From Glossina fuscipes (taxonomy: Eukaryota > Arthropoda > Insecta > Diptera > Glossinidae), in assembly GCF_014805625.2 (NCBI RefSeq), contig NW_023998414.1, positions 8,837,914 through 8,901,913 of the forward strand: 64,000 nucleotides of DNA, given 5' to 3'. Every line of letters begins with the position of its first letter. The first letter of the stretch is position 1. Position numbers and translations under genes: made by a program. The notes under the pieces are model-generated. The model did no database searches and was not told where the DNA came from. It was given only the letters and a program-made list of their open reading frames with translations. Positions 51,401 to 62,370 of this stretch are shown here, one piece after another.

Positions 51401-54400
51401 TTTAATTTGACATAATTTGACTTATTATTATTATTATTAATTTAGCCAGAGAATATATTCAAAGCAATAGAATCTAAGGCTATCGCAATTTAACTTAAAT
51501 TAACTTAAATATGAATAATTTGAATAAAAATAAGCAGCCTCTTAAAACGCTCCTCCATCGATCTATTTGCTTGCACTTTAGTCTATCTCCCTCGTTGCCC
51601 TTCGAAGTTTAAGGTGTAGGTTTTTCTTTCTTTTTCCATTTCGATTCATAGAAATACTTATATTACACTGAAAAATAAAATCTTTCATAGAACCATATAT
51701 ACATGAATGCGAAAATGGCCTCAGCAAGGCTCGTAGACATGCCCCCAATTAACCTAATCTATTGCAAGTTGCATTTATTGCCTTCAAAATGCTAAATGAC
51801 TAAGGCGATCATAACTTCCCTGCTTGTTTATTTTTTGCATATACAAAAACAAGTTTTAATTGAAATTTAATTAATCGTCTGTCTATCTTCTATTCTCTAC
51901 TTCGTTTTTTTTTTTTTTTTTGTGTATTTTTTGCAAAATCTATCTTTTGTCGTTCAGATTGATTCCGCACGTGCCAGCTGTTAACGTAACGTTTAATAAA
52001 ATTCATAACCAGTTTCAATTAGTATGTACTGACAACAAATTAAAAGCTTGCAATTACGAACAAATGGAAACATTTGCTCACATGCTGTGATTTTAGTAAA
52101 ACCCTGTTCCTATATGCAAATGTAGAAAATTCTATAGAAAATGCTGTGAAATTGCGAATTTTATCTCAATAAGATATTTGAAATTTTGTGATAATAACTT
52201 TATTGCATGAAATGTTCTCAGCCTTTTATTTTTCCTTTTCTCTAAATAAACATAAACAAGAATGCCTTTTTTAACACGTGTTAGTAAATATGTACACATT
52301 TCTAAAAAGTCACGATTCTTTAATGAAAGAAAATAATGCCTTACAATTTATTTTTATATTTATTTATAAATAAATGGAAGAAAGAAATATTACTGAAGGA
52401 AGTTATGAATGCGTTTTAAATGTATTAAGTACTAAAATATTAAATACAGTAAACATATTTTTCTTATTCGTTTCATCAGCATAAGCTATTTAGTTCACAG
52501 AAGGAAAAATTTTTTCGGAATTCGATCGTTAAGGAATTTTTACGCTTCTTACGGTCCTTATGTCACAAAGATTTCATAAGTATCTTTAGTTAGACTCATT
52601 GTCGAATATATCTCAATTGTTAGTCAGTTAGTCACCAAGCTACAGCTATTATGTGCCCTTAGTGAAATCTGTTTCGAAACAATTTCTCCTATTTTCTCTT
52701 CGTGGACTCGGGTGGCAAGCGCATAGAACACTTTCTGTATACGAGAACAGGTTCCTGTTAATCTAATCTCATTAAAGAAGAGAAGCCTGGCTCTTACTTC
52801 GAGTTTCGCGGTCAAAGTAACTAACAGTAGTTAGCAGTAGATTGATCATTCCGAGCCTTCCGTTGAGCGTATCGCTGAGTAGAGCCAATTATGAACCTTA
52901 CCCTGTCATACGAGTCCTCCGCAAACACTTTAATGAAAAGAATCATTTATTCTCCGCTTCAGATAAAAGCGAATCTGCGAACCGTCAATTACTTATAGTC
53001 GACAACTACATTGACCGCTGCTTAAAGCTGGTAGTTGATGTCACAACTATTTTTCCTTTATCTTTCTGCCCCTTGCCATTATAGCTCTGCGTTGAGTTAT
53101 TTTCAATCTTATCCTTATATTACTATTGTGAGTCATTATGGTATGTAGCTGCTATTAGCTAAACAAGTAAACAAATAATTTTTTGCTTTCTTCTCTTTGC
53201 GTACATTTTTCAAGCATTGTATGTACGTAAAATAAATTCTTTGTAAGTGAAAATTGTTGTAGAAAAATAATTTTTTTTAATTATATCCCACAACAAACTA
53301 AATAACAATTTGAAAGGGAGCAACATTTTTACACTCGCGGTAACTAAGTTTTTATGGCATTTGTCGCAACAGAAACAGCAGAACAATAGGCACTCGTGAG
53401 CCTATATTGAGAGTGCAAATTAGTTCGGACCGTTCTCGATGAGAGAATGCAAATAGCACTACGCATAAGTATTGTCTTTCAATTATACGCATTTCTATGA
53501 ACTATTAAAGCGGACAGAACGCAGCTTCTTGTGGAGTTGAGCAAATATAACTCTCCGTACGACTAGCGGGAAACTTTACTTTTCCTATTCAATTCGAGAA
53601 GGATAGTGCTGGAAGGATAGTATGAGTAAGCTGAGTAGGCAAACTATTAACAGCGACGATAAAGTTAAATGTCTGCGACGGTTCGATTTGGTTGGATTCG
53701 CATGGCGGAAACATAATGCAGAGGAACTTCGACGATTAGGCTGAACATCTTTTGCAATCCGATTTGAAAGGATCAGCTGGACATGATCTATTATGGTTTG
53801 TGCAATTGGGACAAAAAATGAGCGGCATATGTCAAAATTCATAATATTGTGAGTTTTCACTGGAAACTAAGTAATTCATCTCCATATAGTAAATTTCGGT
53901 CAGGAAATATTTGCAGCTCTAACTTGGAGTGTTCTGATCATCATCCAGTTATCGGCAAACATTATTCCTTTCGTTTAAAACCAAGTTTCAATAGATTATG
54001 GTGGCATCCAAATATGGCTTCTTTTGGAGATAGCCTCAAAAGGCGAGACATTCTTTTGAGATGGATTTCGAAAATTGCCTGAAAGTTAGGAAAGAGTGAT
54101 CGTAGTAGTAATCAACAATGGACAATAGTTTGATTAATTAATCTGCACGCGTTTTTCACCACAAAGCGAACAGACCGAACTAATTTATACTTCCACTACA
54201 ACTTATATATAGATTCCCAAGCGTAGAGATATTCTCAAATCATTGAATCATATCGATCTGTCAATTGATTACGAAAGAATAAAGTGAAATGCATAGGTTG
54301 AACTTTAACAAACATACGCTTAATTTTGTTTTTGTTTTATTAAATTCAAAAGCATTTTTATCAAATAATCGCATATATATAAATATTGAACCTGAAATTT

Positions 54401-57400
54401 GATACAAATATCTATTAAAATTATCGATTAAATTAAATGAAACGATTGACGTCAAACCACAATTAAGGACAAAATTGAAACTTATGTTTGTTTTCTATGT
54501 CCTGCCTTTGACGATGAAAAGTATGAAAGATTCGACTCGAGTCGATAGTTTGCTTTCTTGTTTATGAACTTATTCCTTGGTAACTGTTAATTACTGCTTA
54601 TTGATTAGTTAAAGAAAAAAAAATCATTTTTACATCTTCCCAACAGTAATCAACATTGAAGTACAAGTAAGAAGCAAACTAATTATGTCCACCTTACGGT
54701 GTTTGACAGCTTGTAGCAATGGCTTGTTGTTTATGACGATCGAAATCGAGAGAGAGAGAGGACGGATCGCTGTTACTCTTCAACTAGGGTTGCGACTCTC
54801 AATTCTAAATATCGGGCATCTTGGCGATCGTTAAACTGACAGCGACCAATGGTAAACATATGAGTTCTTATTTTTGAAGACGTGATGTAAATCCAATTTG
54901 TATTGTTTGGAGTTATTTAAGGGTTTTTTTTTTTTTTTTTGCATTCGAATGGTTTGAAAAGTATTGGCATAGGTATTATGCGCATTTTACATTTATATAT
55001 TAAGTTTGCGTCGGCAACGTGTGCAACACCCTGAAGGAGTCTTGTATTAAATCGATTGATTGAAAATCACTTTCTGAATCGAACCAAACCTTGTCTGTCC
55101 GTCTAACCATCTCTTCCTCATGTCTTCCGTCCGTTTTGCATTCTTCCGTTCAATCTACAGATCGCAATTTCGATTGATATATTGATCCAATTTGGTACAT
55201 GATTTGACATGATTTGATGAGGTCAAGGCAGCACGCTGTTGAAAATGTTTCGGATCGGAGCATTTCGGATTGACCATTTCCGATAGAACGCCTTATTTTG
55301 AAAATTTATTTTCTCGATTTAACTATCGTGCGGTTTTGTGTGGCCGACTATGGTATTTTTACTTGTTTAAAGAATTAAACTGGTCTCAGTTTCTAATGTA
55401 ATTGCTTTGAAAGTATTATAGTTTAGTCATTCTTATGGTTAATTAAAGTTTTTGTCAAAAATGCACTTTTACATCAATTTCAAAGAAAGCGACTCACATG
55501 GATTAATGTATGAATGAATGAACATAAGGAGGACGACAGCTATGTTATACCTACTAAAAAGATATAGTAGTTACAACGTTTGTAAGTTAACGGGAATTGT
55601 CATTTTAAAACAACTAAGTGTGCTATAATCGTGCAAGGCCGAACATTAGATACCCTATATAATTTCGGTTAATTAATAATACGAAACAACACGAAAAATT
55701 ATATACTATTTCCAAGCTACGATATCATTATCATGAAAGCCCTCGCATTAGAGGATACCCAACGTGGGTTAAATTTAACTTAAGCTTAATTTACTTGTCA
55801 AAGAATTTATACGCTTCCATTGCTTCCGTGACAACCACACACAAATTTGGGTTTGTAGAGCTTGCTTTGACGAGTGCCCCTGCATTTATTACGACATGGT
55901 CTAAGATGTAGATCTGTAAGATTCAAATTCCATACGATTGAAAAAGTTGTCCGATCCAACCCATTTTCAATCGCATTCATTCTCGGGCCAAATTTCATTA
56001 AAATATCTCGAAAATTGTTACCTATTGAACAAAATTACATGGACAGGATATCCGATGGGGAGGCAAACGGACAGGCAGGCTTAAATTTTCAATCGATTGC
56101 TATAATGAAGGATTGATTTTTCTCAAGTCCTTCTCGTTGTTACAATTATCCGTACATACTTATTATACTCTACACCAGCAATGGTGTAGGGTGTAAAAAT
56201 GCGCATTTCGAATATTAATGCAAAGATTCGGTTTTTTTTTTTCTTTATTATTTATACAACTGTCGTTAACATCTGTTACACGAGCGCTTTACTGCAATGT
56301 ACTCTCTAATGATTTGTATAAAATTTGAAGGTCATTTGAAGGCTCAGTTAATGGAGTGTTTACGACAAGTCTATCTGCACACACCGATACATAAAAATTT
56401 TTTTCCCTAGTTTCGGCGAAAATATTAACTGAAATCATTTTATGCATATTCGCATGTTTCCCTTAACCCTGCATTACAGGAGGTTAAGTGTGTATCTTTG
56501 TTGCGTGAAATGAAAGAATTTCACTCAAACATCAAAATTACATTTTCTGCTGACCAAACAGGAAGGTGCCCTGTTCATTTAAACTCCTCGGGTACTATGA
56601 AATCATGAAACTCTCTTTTTAGTTTTTGTCTTCATACTCTTGTCTTTGACATCTATGTGGAGTTATATGCCAATATTCTCAGCTCATCGATAGTTACATG
56701 TGTTCTTGCGATTATACAACACAGGAGTTTTTCGAAATGATTTCCGACCGATTTTACTACCGAAGATGGGACTTGGATTTGCGCATAAGACACGGAAAAA
56801 ACCGCTCAATCGAAGGAATATCGTGCAAAAGATGATCCAAAACCAAAAAAATTGCGTCAAAATCCCCACCTAACTCCTTCCGCCAAGCCAAACGATTTCT
56901 GCAAATTTTTTTCATTGCATTTAGCACAGATGGCCACACTTCCATTTGCCTTGCATGATACTTGAACCTGACAATCAGCGGTTCAGCGTTTTGATGCCGA
57001 ATTTGATGTTAAATTTATCCGATTTATTCGGTACGCATTAAGTAAAATTGGTATTTGGCTTCAGTTGAGGACACAATTGCTCAGCGACTGTTATGTCTTC
57101 GCGAAGCTTAGAACACTTGCCTGCCTGTTCTTAATAAATTTTAAATAAATATTTAATGAGCGAAATTGACTCCATCCGGAAGTCTAGTGTTAATAGCTTA
57201 TCAAAGGAAAATCCTAAAAGAATGAATCGCTTAGGAGCCTCAAACGAAAAGCAATGGAATCCCGATCAACCTTAAACCTTAAATAAAGGGTTTATTTATT
57301 TATTTAATGTTGTTGTTGTTTTTTTTTTTTTTTTACCATAAAGTCTCTCCAAGGTTAACAGATTAGGTTAAACAACTTAGAGTATTATGAACTATTAAAT

Positions 57401-58909
57401 AATTATAAAGCAATTTTGTTGTAATATAATTTTTTTTTCTTATTTTTATTTATTTTTCAAGATTAAAAAAAAGGAGAAAAGAAAAACGAGCATTTAATAA
57501 TCACCCTAATGTATAGCAATTAGCATTAAGTTAAACACAACTTATCTGCATAAAATCATAATTTACAAAATTTATAAGTTGCAGTAAAGTGGAAAAAAAA
57601 GTAAAATAAAATAAACAAAAAAAAAAAAGAGAGACATTGAGATTTAGCTAAGATTTTATGCAACTAACGCTTATTTATAGAAAATGAAAAAAACAAAAAG
57701 GAAAAATTAAATTAACTTTAATATGATGTCAATAAAATGTAACGCATTTTATATCATTTTAATTATTTATTTGTTTTTTTTTTTTCTCATTAGAGAACAG
57801 CATGTTTCTGGCTTCATATGCACCCAGGTAATCGAGGTAGAAACTGTAACCATTAACCATTTCGATTCTTATCTTCTTACTCGCCCCTAAGTTAAAAAGA
57901 TATACTAACCATATCTTTTCGTTGGCGATATGGCGAGCATGCAAGAAATAGAGTGAGGGAGAGGGGAAACCGTATATATAAGAAAATCAATATATGCTTA
58001 AGTTACATATGTTAAAGTCACGGCGAAGGCTATCGATTCTTGTGGGACGCAATGTTTCACGCGTATTACTTCGCCAATTACGATAGGCTTACATGGTTTA
58101 TATTAATTGAATTTTTTTTTTTTTTTCGGTTTTTTTAATAGATTATCAAAATTTATTGTTGTAGCAATCATTGAATAATTTGATTATAATAATAACCAAA
58201 ATATTACAGCCAAACATTAAGATTTACATAAATACCTTTGATTTATCTGTTTCCTCTCTTATATATATATATATATATATACCAGGGGGGCTCCAACAGG
58301 AAAGGGACACTATTTATTTTTCCCGAAAAGATATTTATTTATTCATTAATATCTCTTTTATCCCCTTAGATACATATTTATATATATGTATACATAATAG
58401 ACTTGTGCCAAAGCGTATTCCAATCCGCGAAGCATTTCTGATACGCACAAGAATTTATACACATATATATTCAACTTTTGATTCAGTTCTATAGACCAAA
58501 ATTTAAAGCTGCACAAGTTAATCTTTGCGTGATCGTGTGATGGTGGATTGCATCCGAAATGTTTCATTTTTTCAAATAGTTCGGAATGTATGTATGACAA
58601 GTCTAGCTATAACTAATAACTAATATGTGAAATGGTAGGTATACAAGATTCGTCTCAAGGCGAATATAACTTTCTTACTTGTTTGTTTGTTTGTTCGTTT
58701 GTGTTCTTTTTTTTTTTTTTTTTTTTTTGTATTTATGTATATGTATAAAAAAATTTTTTGGGAATTTTCCATTCAAACGCACTTGATTTTCAAGATACAT
58801 ATGTGGACTTATAAGCATGTGTTTGCGTATGTGTATGTGTGTGTTTGTGTGCTGGGTGCGTGCATATATGTATATATATGCATATAATATATATATATAT
58901 ATATGTATT

Positions 58910-58942
<33 letters not shown>

Positions 58943-59232
58943 CTGCGTTTGTCTATGCAAGAAGAAGAAGAAGAAGAAGAAAAAGAAGTACTGCTGCAAG
59001 CATTTAAAAATAATTCAAATTCTTTTTAACAAACCACTTAACAATTTAATTTAATTCATTTTTTTATAAAATATTTTAATTTACTAGGTCATTATGAGTT
59101 ACATATAAAAAGACATATCTACATATGTATATATATATATATATATATATAATATATTATATATATATAATATATATAATATATATTTATATATAAAATA
59201 ATTTTTATACTCACCTTTCCGTTGGCACTCAT
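45222..59232 (-). CDS. Proton-coupled amino acid transporter-like protein (SLC36/PAT, Aa_trans family), 7 coding exons
   Basis: The coding exons are 59232-59215, 49846-49722, 49657-49297, 49226-48870, 47642-47548, 46791-46616 and 45475-45222. They join to 1386 nt, encoding 461 residues, with GT-AG introns and intron phases 0, 2, 0, 0, 2 and 1 that all match. The family is recognised from the first membrane segment, where LFKGNIGPGLFAMG begins at about residue 56, and from FGTAIFAFEGIALVLP at about 248-263. GVLNVGMFV followed by GYTKWGEQ, and LLVPALGLFISLIGAL near the C-terminus, are also typical of SLC36/PAT carriers. Members have about 11 membrane helices and move small amino acids with protons across plasma or lysosomal membranes; some insect members act as growth-regulating transceptors. 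The N-terminal ~47 residues are hydrophilic and presumably cytosolic. Length is normal for the family. Start choice: MSANGK at 59232 joins in frame to exon 2; an in-frame ATG at 49780 (MDPDEL) could serve a shorter isoform. The Drosophila orthologue cannot be named from sequence alone. Confidence 0.93.
45540..45895 (+). repeat. Dispersed repeat family, copy in intron 6
   Basis: It starts at AAATACCCTATATCACTC and contains CTTTTCAAAATAAAACGTTA, GTGTTCGTAAAAGTGGTCCG and GACGGACAGACGGACAGGC. It lies antisense to the host transcript. Confidence 0.6.
46408..46438. repeat. (CT)n microsatellite in intron 6 of the PAT-like gene
   Basis: A pure CT run of about 30 bases. Confidence 0.9.
46616..46791 (-). 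CDS. PAT-like gene, coding exon 6
   Basis: The acceptor is TTAATTACAG (one base completes a Trp codon) and the donor is GTAAGTA (phase 1). The exon encodes 58 complete codons, with membrane segments around VQVMVSLGVLFGYCLQFH and the following loop that ends in LMSIVT. Confidence 0.95.
47548..47642 (-). CDS. PAT-like gene, coding exon 5
   Basis: The exon of 95 nt was found by extending the flanking exons. The acceptor is TCTTTTGAAG and the donor is GTAAGT, with phase 0 in and phase 2 out. It encodes VTTMFTSAGFVGYTKWGEQ and onward to LGKT. The reading matches the expected helix-loop between LNVGMFV and the next membrane segment. Confidence 0.93.
47905..48530 (+). mobile_element. jockey-type LINE reverse transcriptase fragment, antisense in intron 4
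   Basis: Plus-strand translation begins VSFNATKTQICLVRRSHSLL. After a shift it gives KKYFIAPNIRTIYVTYTRPK followed by LDYNSSIYGWEH. This order is characteristic of the thumb region of jockey-clade ORF2 (FN.KTQ.C, then KKYF, IYR.YIRP, EYNSHIW). A degenerate tail with RSRPLVVKLPAH and LKPFLITTVPT follows. Stops and frame changes show it is dead. The catalytic palm is absent. Confidence 0.72.
48870..49226 (-). CDS. PAT-like gene, coding exon 4 (central membrane segments)
   Basis: The acceptor is TTCATTTAG and the donor is GTT followed by GTAAGT, both phase 0. The exon encodes 119 residues, including the AIFAFEGIALVLP helix and ending in LNVGMFV. These are the most family-specific segments of the protein. 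Confidence 0.96.
49297..49657 (-). CDS. PAT-like gene, coding exon 3 (membrane segments 1-3)
   Basis: The acceptor TTTTTAG at 49659-49658 leaves one base that completes an Asn codon with exon 2, giving NYFQAIVHLFKGNIGPG. The AG at 49649-49648, ten bases further into the exon, would break the phase with exon 2 and was rejected. The exon ends at VKK with a GTAAGT donor, phase 0. It encodes the diagnostic first transmembrane helix and the HCQHLLVNCS loop. Confidence 0.95.
49722..49846 (-). CDS. PAT-like gene, coding exon 2 (hydrophilic N-terminus)
   Basis: The acceptor is CAATTAG before GCG and the donor is GTAAAA after ACGAA (phase 2). The exon encodes 41 residues rich in N, K and E, including MDPDELRKEEEK. 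The frame is open from the acceptor onward, so the internal ATG at 49780 is not required as the start. It could be used if an alternative non-coding first exon is spliced here. Confidence 0.85.
50000..50195 (+). repeat. Dispersed repeat family, short copy in intron 1
   Basis: It contains GGACAGACGGACAGACGTGG, AACTCCGAATTTCACGCTGA and TCAAGAACTTTAGATACTTT and ends GCATACCCTCATCTTACAGTGGTGGCTATAAAA. Confidence 0.5.
50196..54989. other. Intron 1 of the PAT-like gene: no gene recognised
   Basis: AT-rich. Short open frames at 52624 (minus), 52842 (plus), 53585 (minus) and 53849 (plus) show no known domain. An A/T tract lies at 51261-51280 and a T run at about 54926-54940. Confidence 0.5.
54990..55345 (-). 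repeat. Dispersed repeat family, copy in intron 1
   Basis: In the minus orientation: ACACCCTGAAGGAGTCTTGT, CACTTTCTGAATCGAACC, CTTGTCTGTCCGTCTAACC, ATCTACAGATCGCAATTTCG and CGATAGAACGCCTTATTTTG, in the family order. Confidence 0.55.
55620..56196 (+). repeat. Dispersed hairpin-end repeat family, near-complete copy in intron 1
   Basis: It starts at ATAATCGTGCAAGGCCGAAC. It contains GAAAAAGTTGTCCGATCC, CTCGGGCCAAATTTCATT, ACATGGACAGGATATCCG and CAAACGGACAGGCAGGC. It ends TATACTCTACACCAGCAATGG followed by TGTAGGGTGTAAAAATG. Confidence 0.65.
56755..56955 (+). pseudogene. mariner transposase fossil (irritans-like) in intron 1
   Basis: The translation gives EDGTWICA, a stop, then DTEKTAQSKEYRAKDDPKPK and KLRQNPHLTPSAK. 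It aligns with the mariner block that carries the first catalytic Asp (..GDE.W......KAQS..W....PRPKK.RQ). The remainder is degraded. The similarity to the PRPKKARQ signature favours the irritans subfamily. Confidence 0.6.
56956..59125. other. Intron 1, proximal part: no gene recognised
   Basis: It holds T/A tracts and TA microsatellites at about 58260-58281, a compound TG/TA microsatellite at about 58820-58935 and a GAA run at about 58962-58985. The frames here are microsatellite artefacts. Confidence 0.55.
58820..58985. repeat. Compound (GT)n, (TA)n, (GT)n and (GAA)n microsatellite
   Basis: Successive TG, TA, TG and GAA runs. Both strands show artificial open frames. Confidence 0.9.
59126..59200. 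repeat. (TA)n tract adjacent to the exon 1 donor
   Basis: About 75 bases of nearly pure AT alternation beginning about 14 nt after the exon 1 donor site of the PAT-like gene. Confidence 0.9.
59215..59232 (-). CDS. PAT-like gene, coding exon 1
   Basis: The exon encodes MSANGK and ends at AAG followed by a strong GTGAGT donor, phase 0. It lies immediately downstream of an A-rich leader. It is very short and about 9.4 kb from exon 2, so it is the least certain exon. The in-frame join, strong donor and ATG context still support it. Confidence 0.7.
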
Positions 59233-59845
59233 TTTTTTCTTTCTTTTTTTATTTTGTTTTGGAAGAAAATTTTAAACCCTTTTTTTTTTACTTTCAATAA
59301 AAATAAACAAAATAAATTCACTTTTATTTAAACGTTTTTATTAACTTTTAACAGGTGTTTTATTTTTATTCTCTCTTATACATATATATGCATATAAATA
59401 ATTCTTAAATTTTTTGTTTTATTTTTTTTTTTTAATTTTTTTTTTTTTTTTCGTATTATTTTTTCAGCAAATTCGGCACTGTTTGTGTCTCTTGTCTTTT
59501 ATTTAATATGTTTTTTTTTTCTTTTTTCAAAATTCGTTTTTAAACACTTACTAACGACCGATTGTCTTTCTATATGAATCTCTTTAAAAGAGCAAGAAGC
59601 GGAGAAGATCTCATCGGTCTCATGTGTGGATAAACACTGTATAGATTACTTTTACGGATGGATATCTTAAGCAGAGTTATTGTTAGTCGTGTCTAGCGTA
59701 ATCTGTAAAACTGCAAAACAAAAAAAAATAAATAAATAAAACAATTCTCTCAATCACGTTAGTGTTCGTTCAGTCGCCGTTGATGATCTGCGGCACTCTA
59801 ATCGCTCTAGCGTATCGTTCGTTCTTCAAAGTCTAAACTACTGAG
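59233..59845 (-). promoter_or_regulatory. Putative 5' leader and promoter region of the PAT-like gene
   Basis: Upstream of the ATG the minus strand is A-rich and contains no ATG-started frame of note, as is common for fly 5' UTRs. An initiator-like TCAGT lies at 59844-59840. It is followed about 28 nt later by ATACG, a 4/5 match to the downstream promoter element. A possible UTR splice donor (TTAGTAAGTG) lies near 59550 and a TTTTGTTTTGCAG acceptor near 59711. These are pattern matches only. Confidence 0.35.
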
Positions 59846-62069
59846 CAGTAGCGCACCAATTACATCGCGTAGCCTATGATGATGAGTTAGTTGCGCGCTC
59901 ACACACATTCTGTGTGTGTGTGTTTTTTTTTAAATAACAACAAAACAAAATAAAAAAAAAAAAACAAAAAATGAAGCCACGAAGCATATGAATTGTCTTC
60001 TATTCTGCCCAGAATAAATTCGCATGTGCACGCTTCGGATGGACGTTTTCTTAAAAAAATAAAAATATTATATTCTTGTTCTTTTTTATTTTTATTGTCT
60101 TTTTTTTTATTTTTTCTTCTTTTAAGTTTAAAGCAGACGTTTTCTTTATTCATTTATTTACTTTTCTTTCTTTTTGTTTATTTTTCATATTTTTTTTTTT
60201 TCTTTCTCTTTATTTTATTTTATAATTATTGGCTTTATATAAATAAAAATTTTATGGCTTTTAGTCAACAATTAAACGCTTTTATGCTTTACGCGTTAAA
60301 TACTGACTTAAGTAAATTCTTCTTCTTTATTTATTTATTTATTTATTTTTTTATTTATATCCATCACCGAAAGACGAGGGTTGTAATCATTTTGTCAAAA
60401 CGTTTGAAATGTCCAGAAGAAAGTTTCAGAGATTCCCAAGAGTGTATATCTTCGTGATCATCATCACATCCTAAATCGATTTAAGCATGTCCGTCTGTCC
60501 CACTATGTAATATGCGTTGTAAACATTCTCTTGGCGACAAAAATGAAGAAATTTGGCAGAAGCATTAAAAGTTCTTGCACACAAGTTGATCGGGCTAAAT
60601 CGGTCGAAGAACACGCCTAAAGTAGTACATAAAGTAAAAATACCTCTGCTTTTCAAAAAAAAAAGTAATAAAAAATTGGTTTTTTGTTCGCTACTCACAC
60701 TTCTGTGGGCAAAAATGTACTACTTGCACAAAAATTGGAGAAAGTGATCACGCCTACCCAATCTTATAGTGTATCAAAATTAAATTTTGCTTTCAATACC
60801 TTATAAGGCGCAGAAGCAAGCTTAAAAAAACGCCGTAATGTATACAAATTTTTGAGCAGTTTCATAGTCGCATGTGCGTTTGTTTATCTGTCCATCTGTC
60901 CATTTATGCGCCTCTCCAACTATATAGTATTTGTGCCGTTCAGAGAAATGAAGATATCGCCTACAAATTCGCAAATGAGCTAAATCCATGGAAGGACACA
61001 CCTATGTAACAAAAACTGTGGACATCTTTCCGCATTTCTGTGCTTTTCGCTTGTTGCTCATAAAATCCGAACACCTCATCCGTCCATTCAATTTCATATA
61101 GTAGGGAAATTTAGTTCTTTTGTATAGTCTGCTATAGTCTTTCTTACGATGATGGGTTTAAAAAATTCGGTCACGACCGAATATAATTTGCTTCCTCGTT
61201 GTTGATTTTTATTCGTTGCACACTAATAGGAATATTCATTCATTCTTCCGTCGCTTCTTCCAGTTATTAAAATTGTTTGCTTTTCGTTTGAAATGATTTT
61301 TGAGAAATCATTCAAAATATTTATTAACGATTACTGAACGCTACTTCATTTCACGGAAAACGCTAGCCTAATAAGAATTTTTTATGATTTCAAAAATAAA
61401 TATAGAACTGAGAGTGGGGTGCAGCAGTGCGATGAACACTGCGAGAGGGCTACCAGTAATTCGTAATGTGATTCTTTTAATTCGACTTTTGCAAGAACAC
61501 TTAATGGGATCCCATGAATGTATTGTTGTGATGAAAAATGAAAAATTGCATCCATTTGATACAAAATTCATCAGAAAAGCCTCGAAGAAAACACATAACA
61601 CATTCCTCGCAATGCGTGTGAAACAAATAAAGCAAATAAATAAAGCGTTCAAGAACTGGTTAACTTGTTGTTCTCGTTGTGAAGGATCTTTTTCTCAAAA
61701 CTAAAACTATTCCTTCTTACAGATCAATTAAACTTAAACGTGGAAGAAATGTTTTTGCACTTCCTAATCTAATTAGAAGTGGAGGTATTCAGTAGTTCAA
61801 TTTGTTCCTTCTTATACATATTATATATTCTTCAAATAGTTCCCGAATATCATTGATGTTCTAAATTGAAAGATACGAATATTATTCTGTTGCATTCTGC
61901 TTGTTCAAATGAAATAAAGGCTCCTCTCTTGACTATACTATCTTCGCATTTGGCTCATAACAACAGACGAATAGTTTTGAGTCAATATAAAACTAACTAT
62001 GAGTTATTTAACCCCTTTCGATGTCTATTACATGGCTACTATCAAACGAATAAGCAAATAATTAAATAA
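59846..62069. other. Upstream region: no gene recognised; old repeats
   Basis: T-rich sequence lies at 60080-60360. From about 60440 to 61195 there are two tandem-like degenerate blocks, each with CTGTCC-type motifs, GAAATTTGGCAGAAGC-like or AATTCGCAAATGAGC-like segments, and GAAGAACACGCC / GAAGGACACACC. The region ends TTCGGTCACGACCGAATATA. The frame at 61384-61704 has no recognised domain. Confidence 0.4.
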
Positions 62070-62074
62070 ATAAA

Positions 62075-62370
62075 TCAATGAAAGGTTTTCAATACACATG
62101 AAATGTAGACTTGATGTGGATTCCTTGCAAGCCAAAGTTCTAATTGGAACACAATCTGAAACATTTCATCGATTTCAACTCTTTTAACAATTGTTTCGGA
62201 AAACCAATCGTATCGAGAATTCGGGAATGTCGAAGTGATTCCTTCATCTAATGGTTGGAACAACGAGGAACACTTTAAAGGCATTACCAAAGGCAATTTT
62301 TACGTTAGAATGATTCAAATCTCTGCTATGCCTATTTGCATTATAAATGAGCACAAAACTTTATGATCAA
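62075..62370 (-). pseudogene. pogo/Tigger-like (DDE_1) transposase fragment
   Basis: On the minus strand one frame gives VLIYNANRHSRDLNHSNVKI. After a frameshift the next gives SSLFQPLDEGITSTF. Together they match the pogo/Tigger/CENP-B-type DDE block (L..DNA..H..DL...NV....LPP.T..L.QP.D.G....F). The first Asp of the DNA motif is Tyr here and a frameshift interrupts the block, so the copy is inactive. The N-terminal DNA-binding part is not visible. Confidence 0.6.

Noticed and set aside
59993..60457. 154-codon plus-strand frame
   Set aside because: It is dominated by Phe, Leu and Tyr from T-rich DNA and does not resemble a real membrane protein family.
61368..61704. Overlapping frames on three reading frames
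   Set aside because: They are mutually exclusive, show no known motif, and have no splice or promoter context. Chance openness is the simplest reading.
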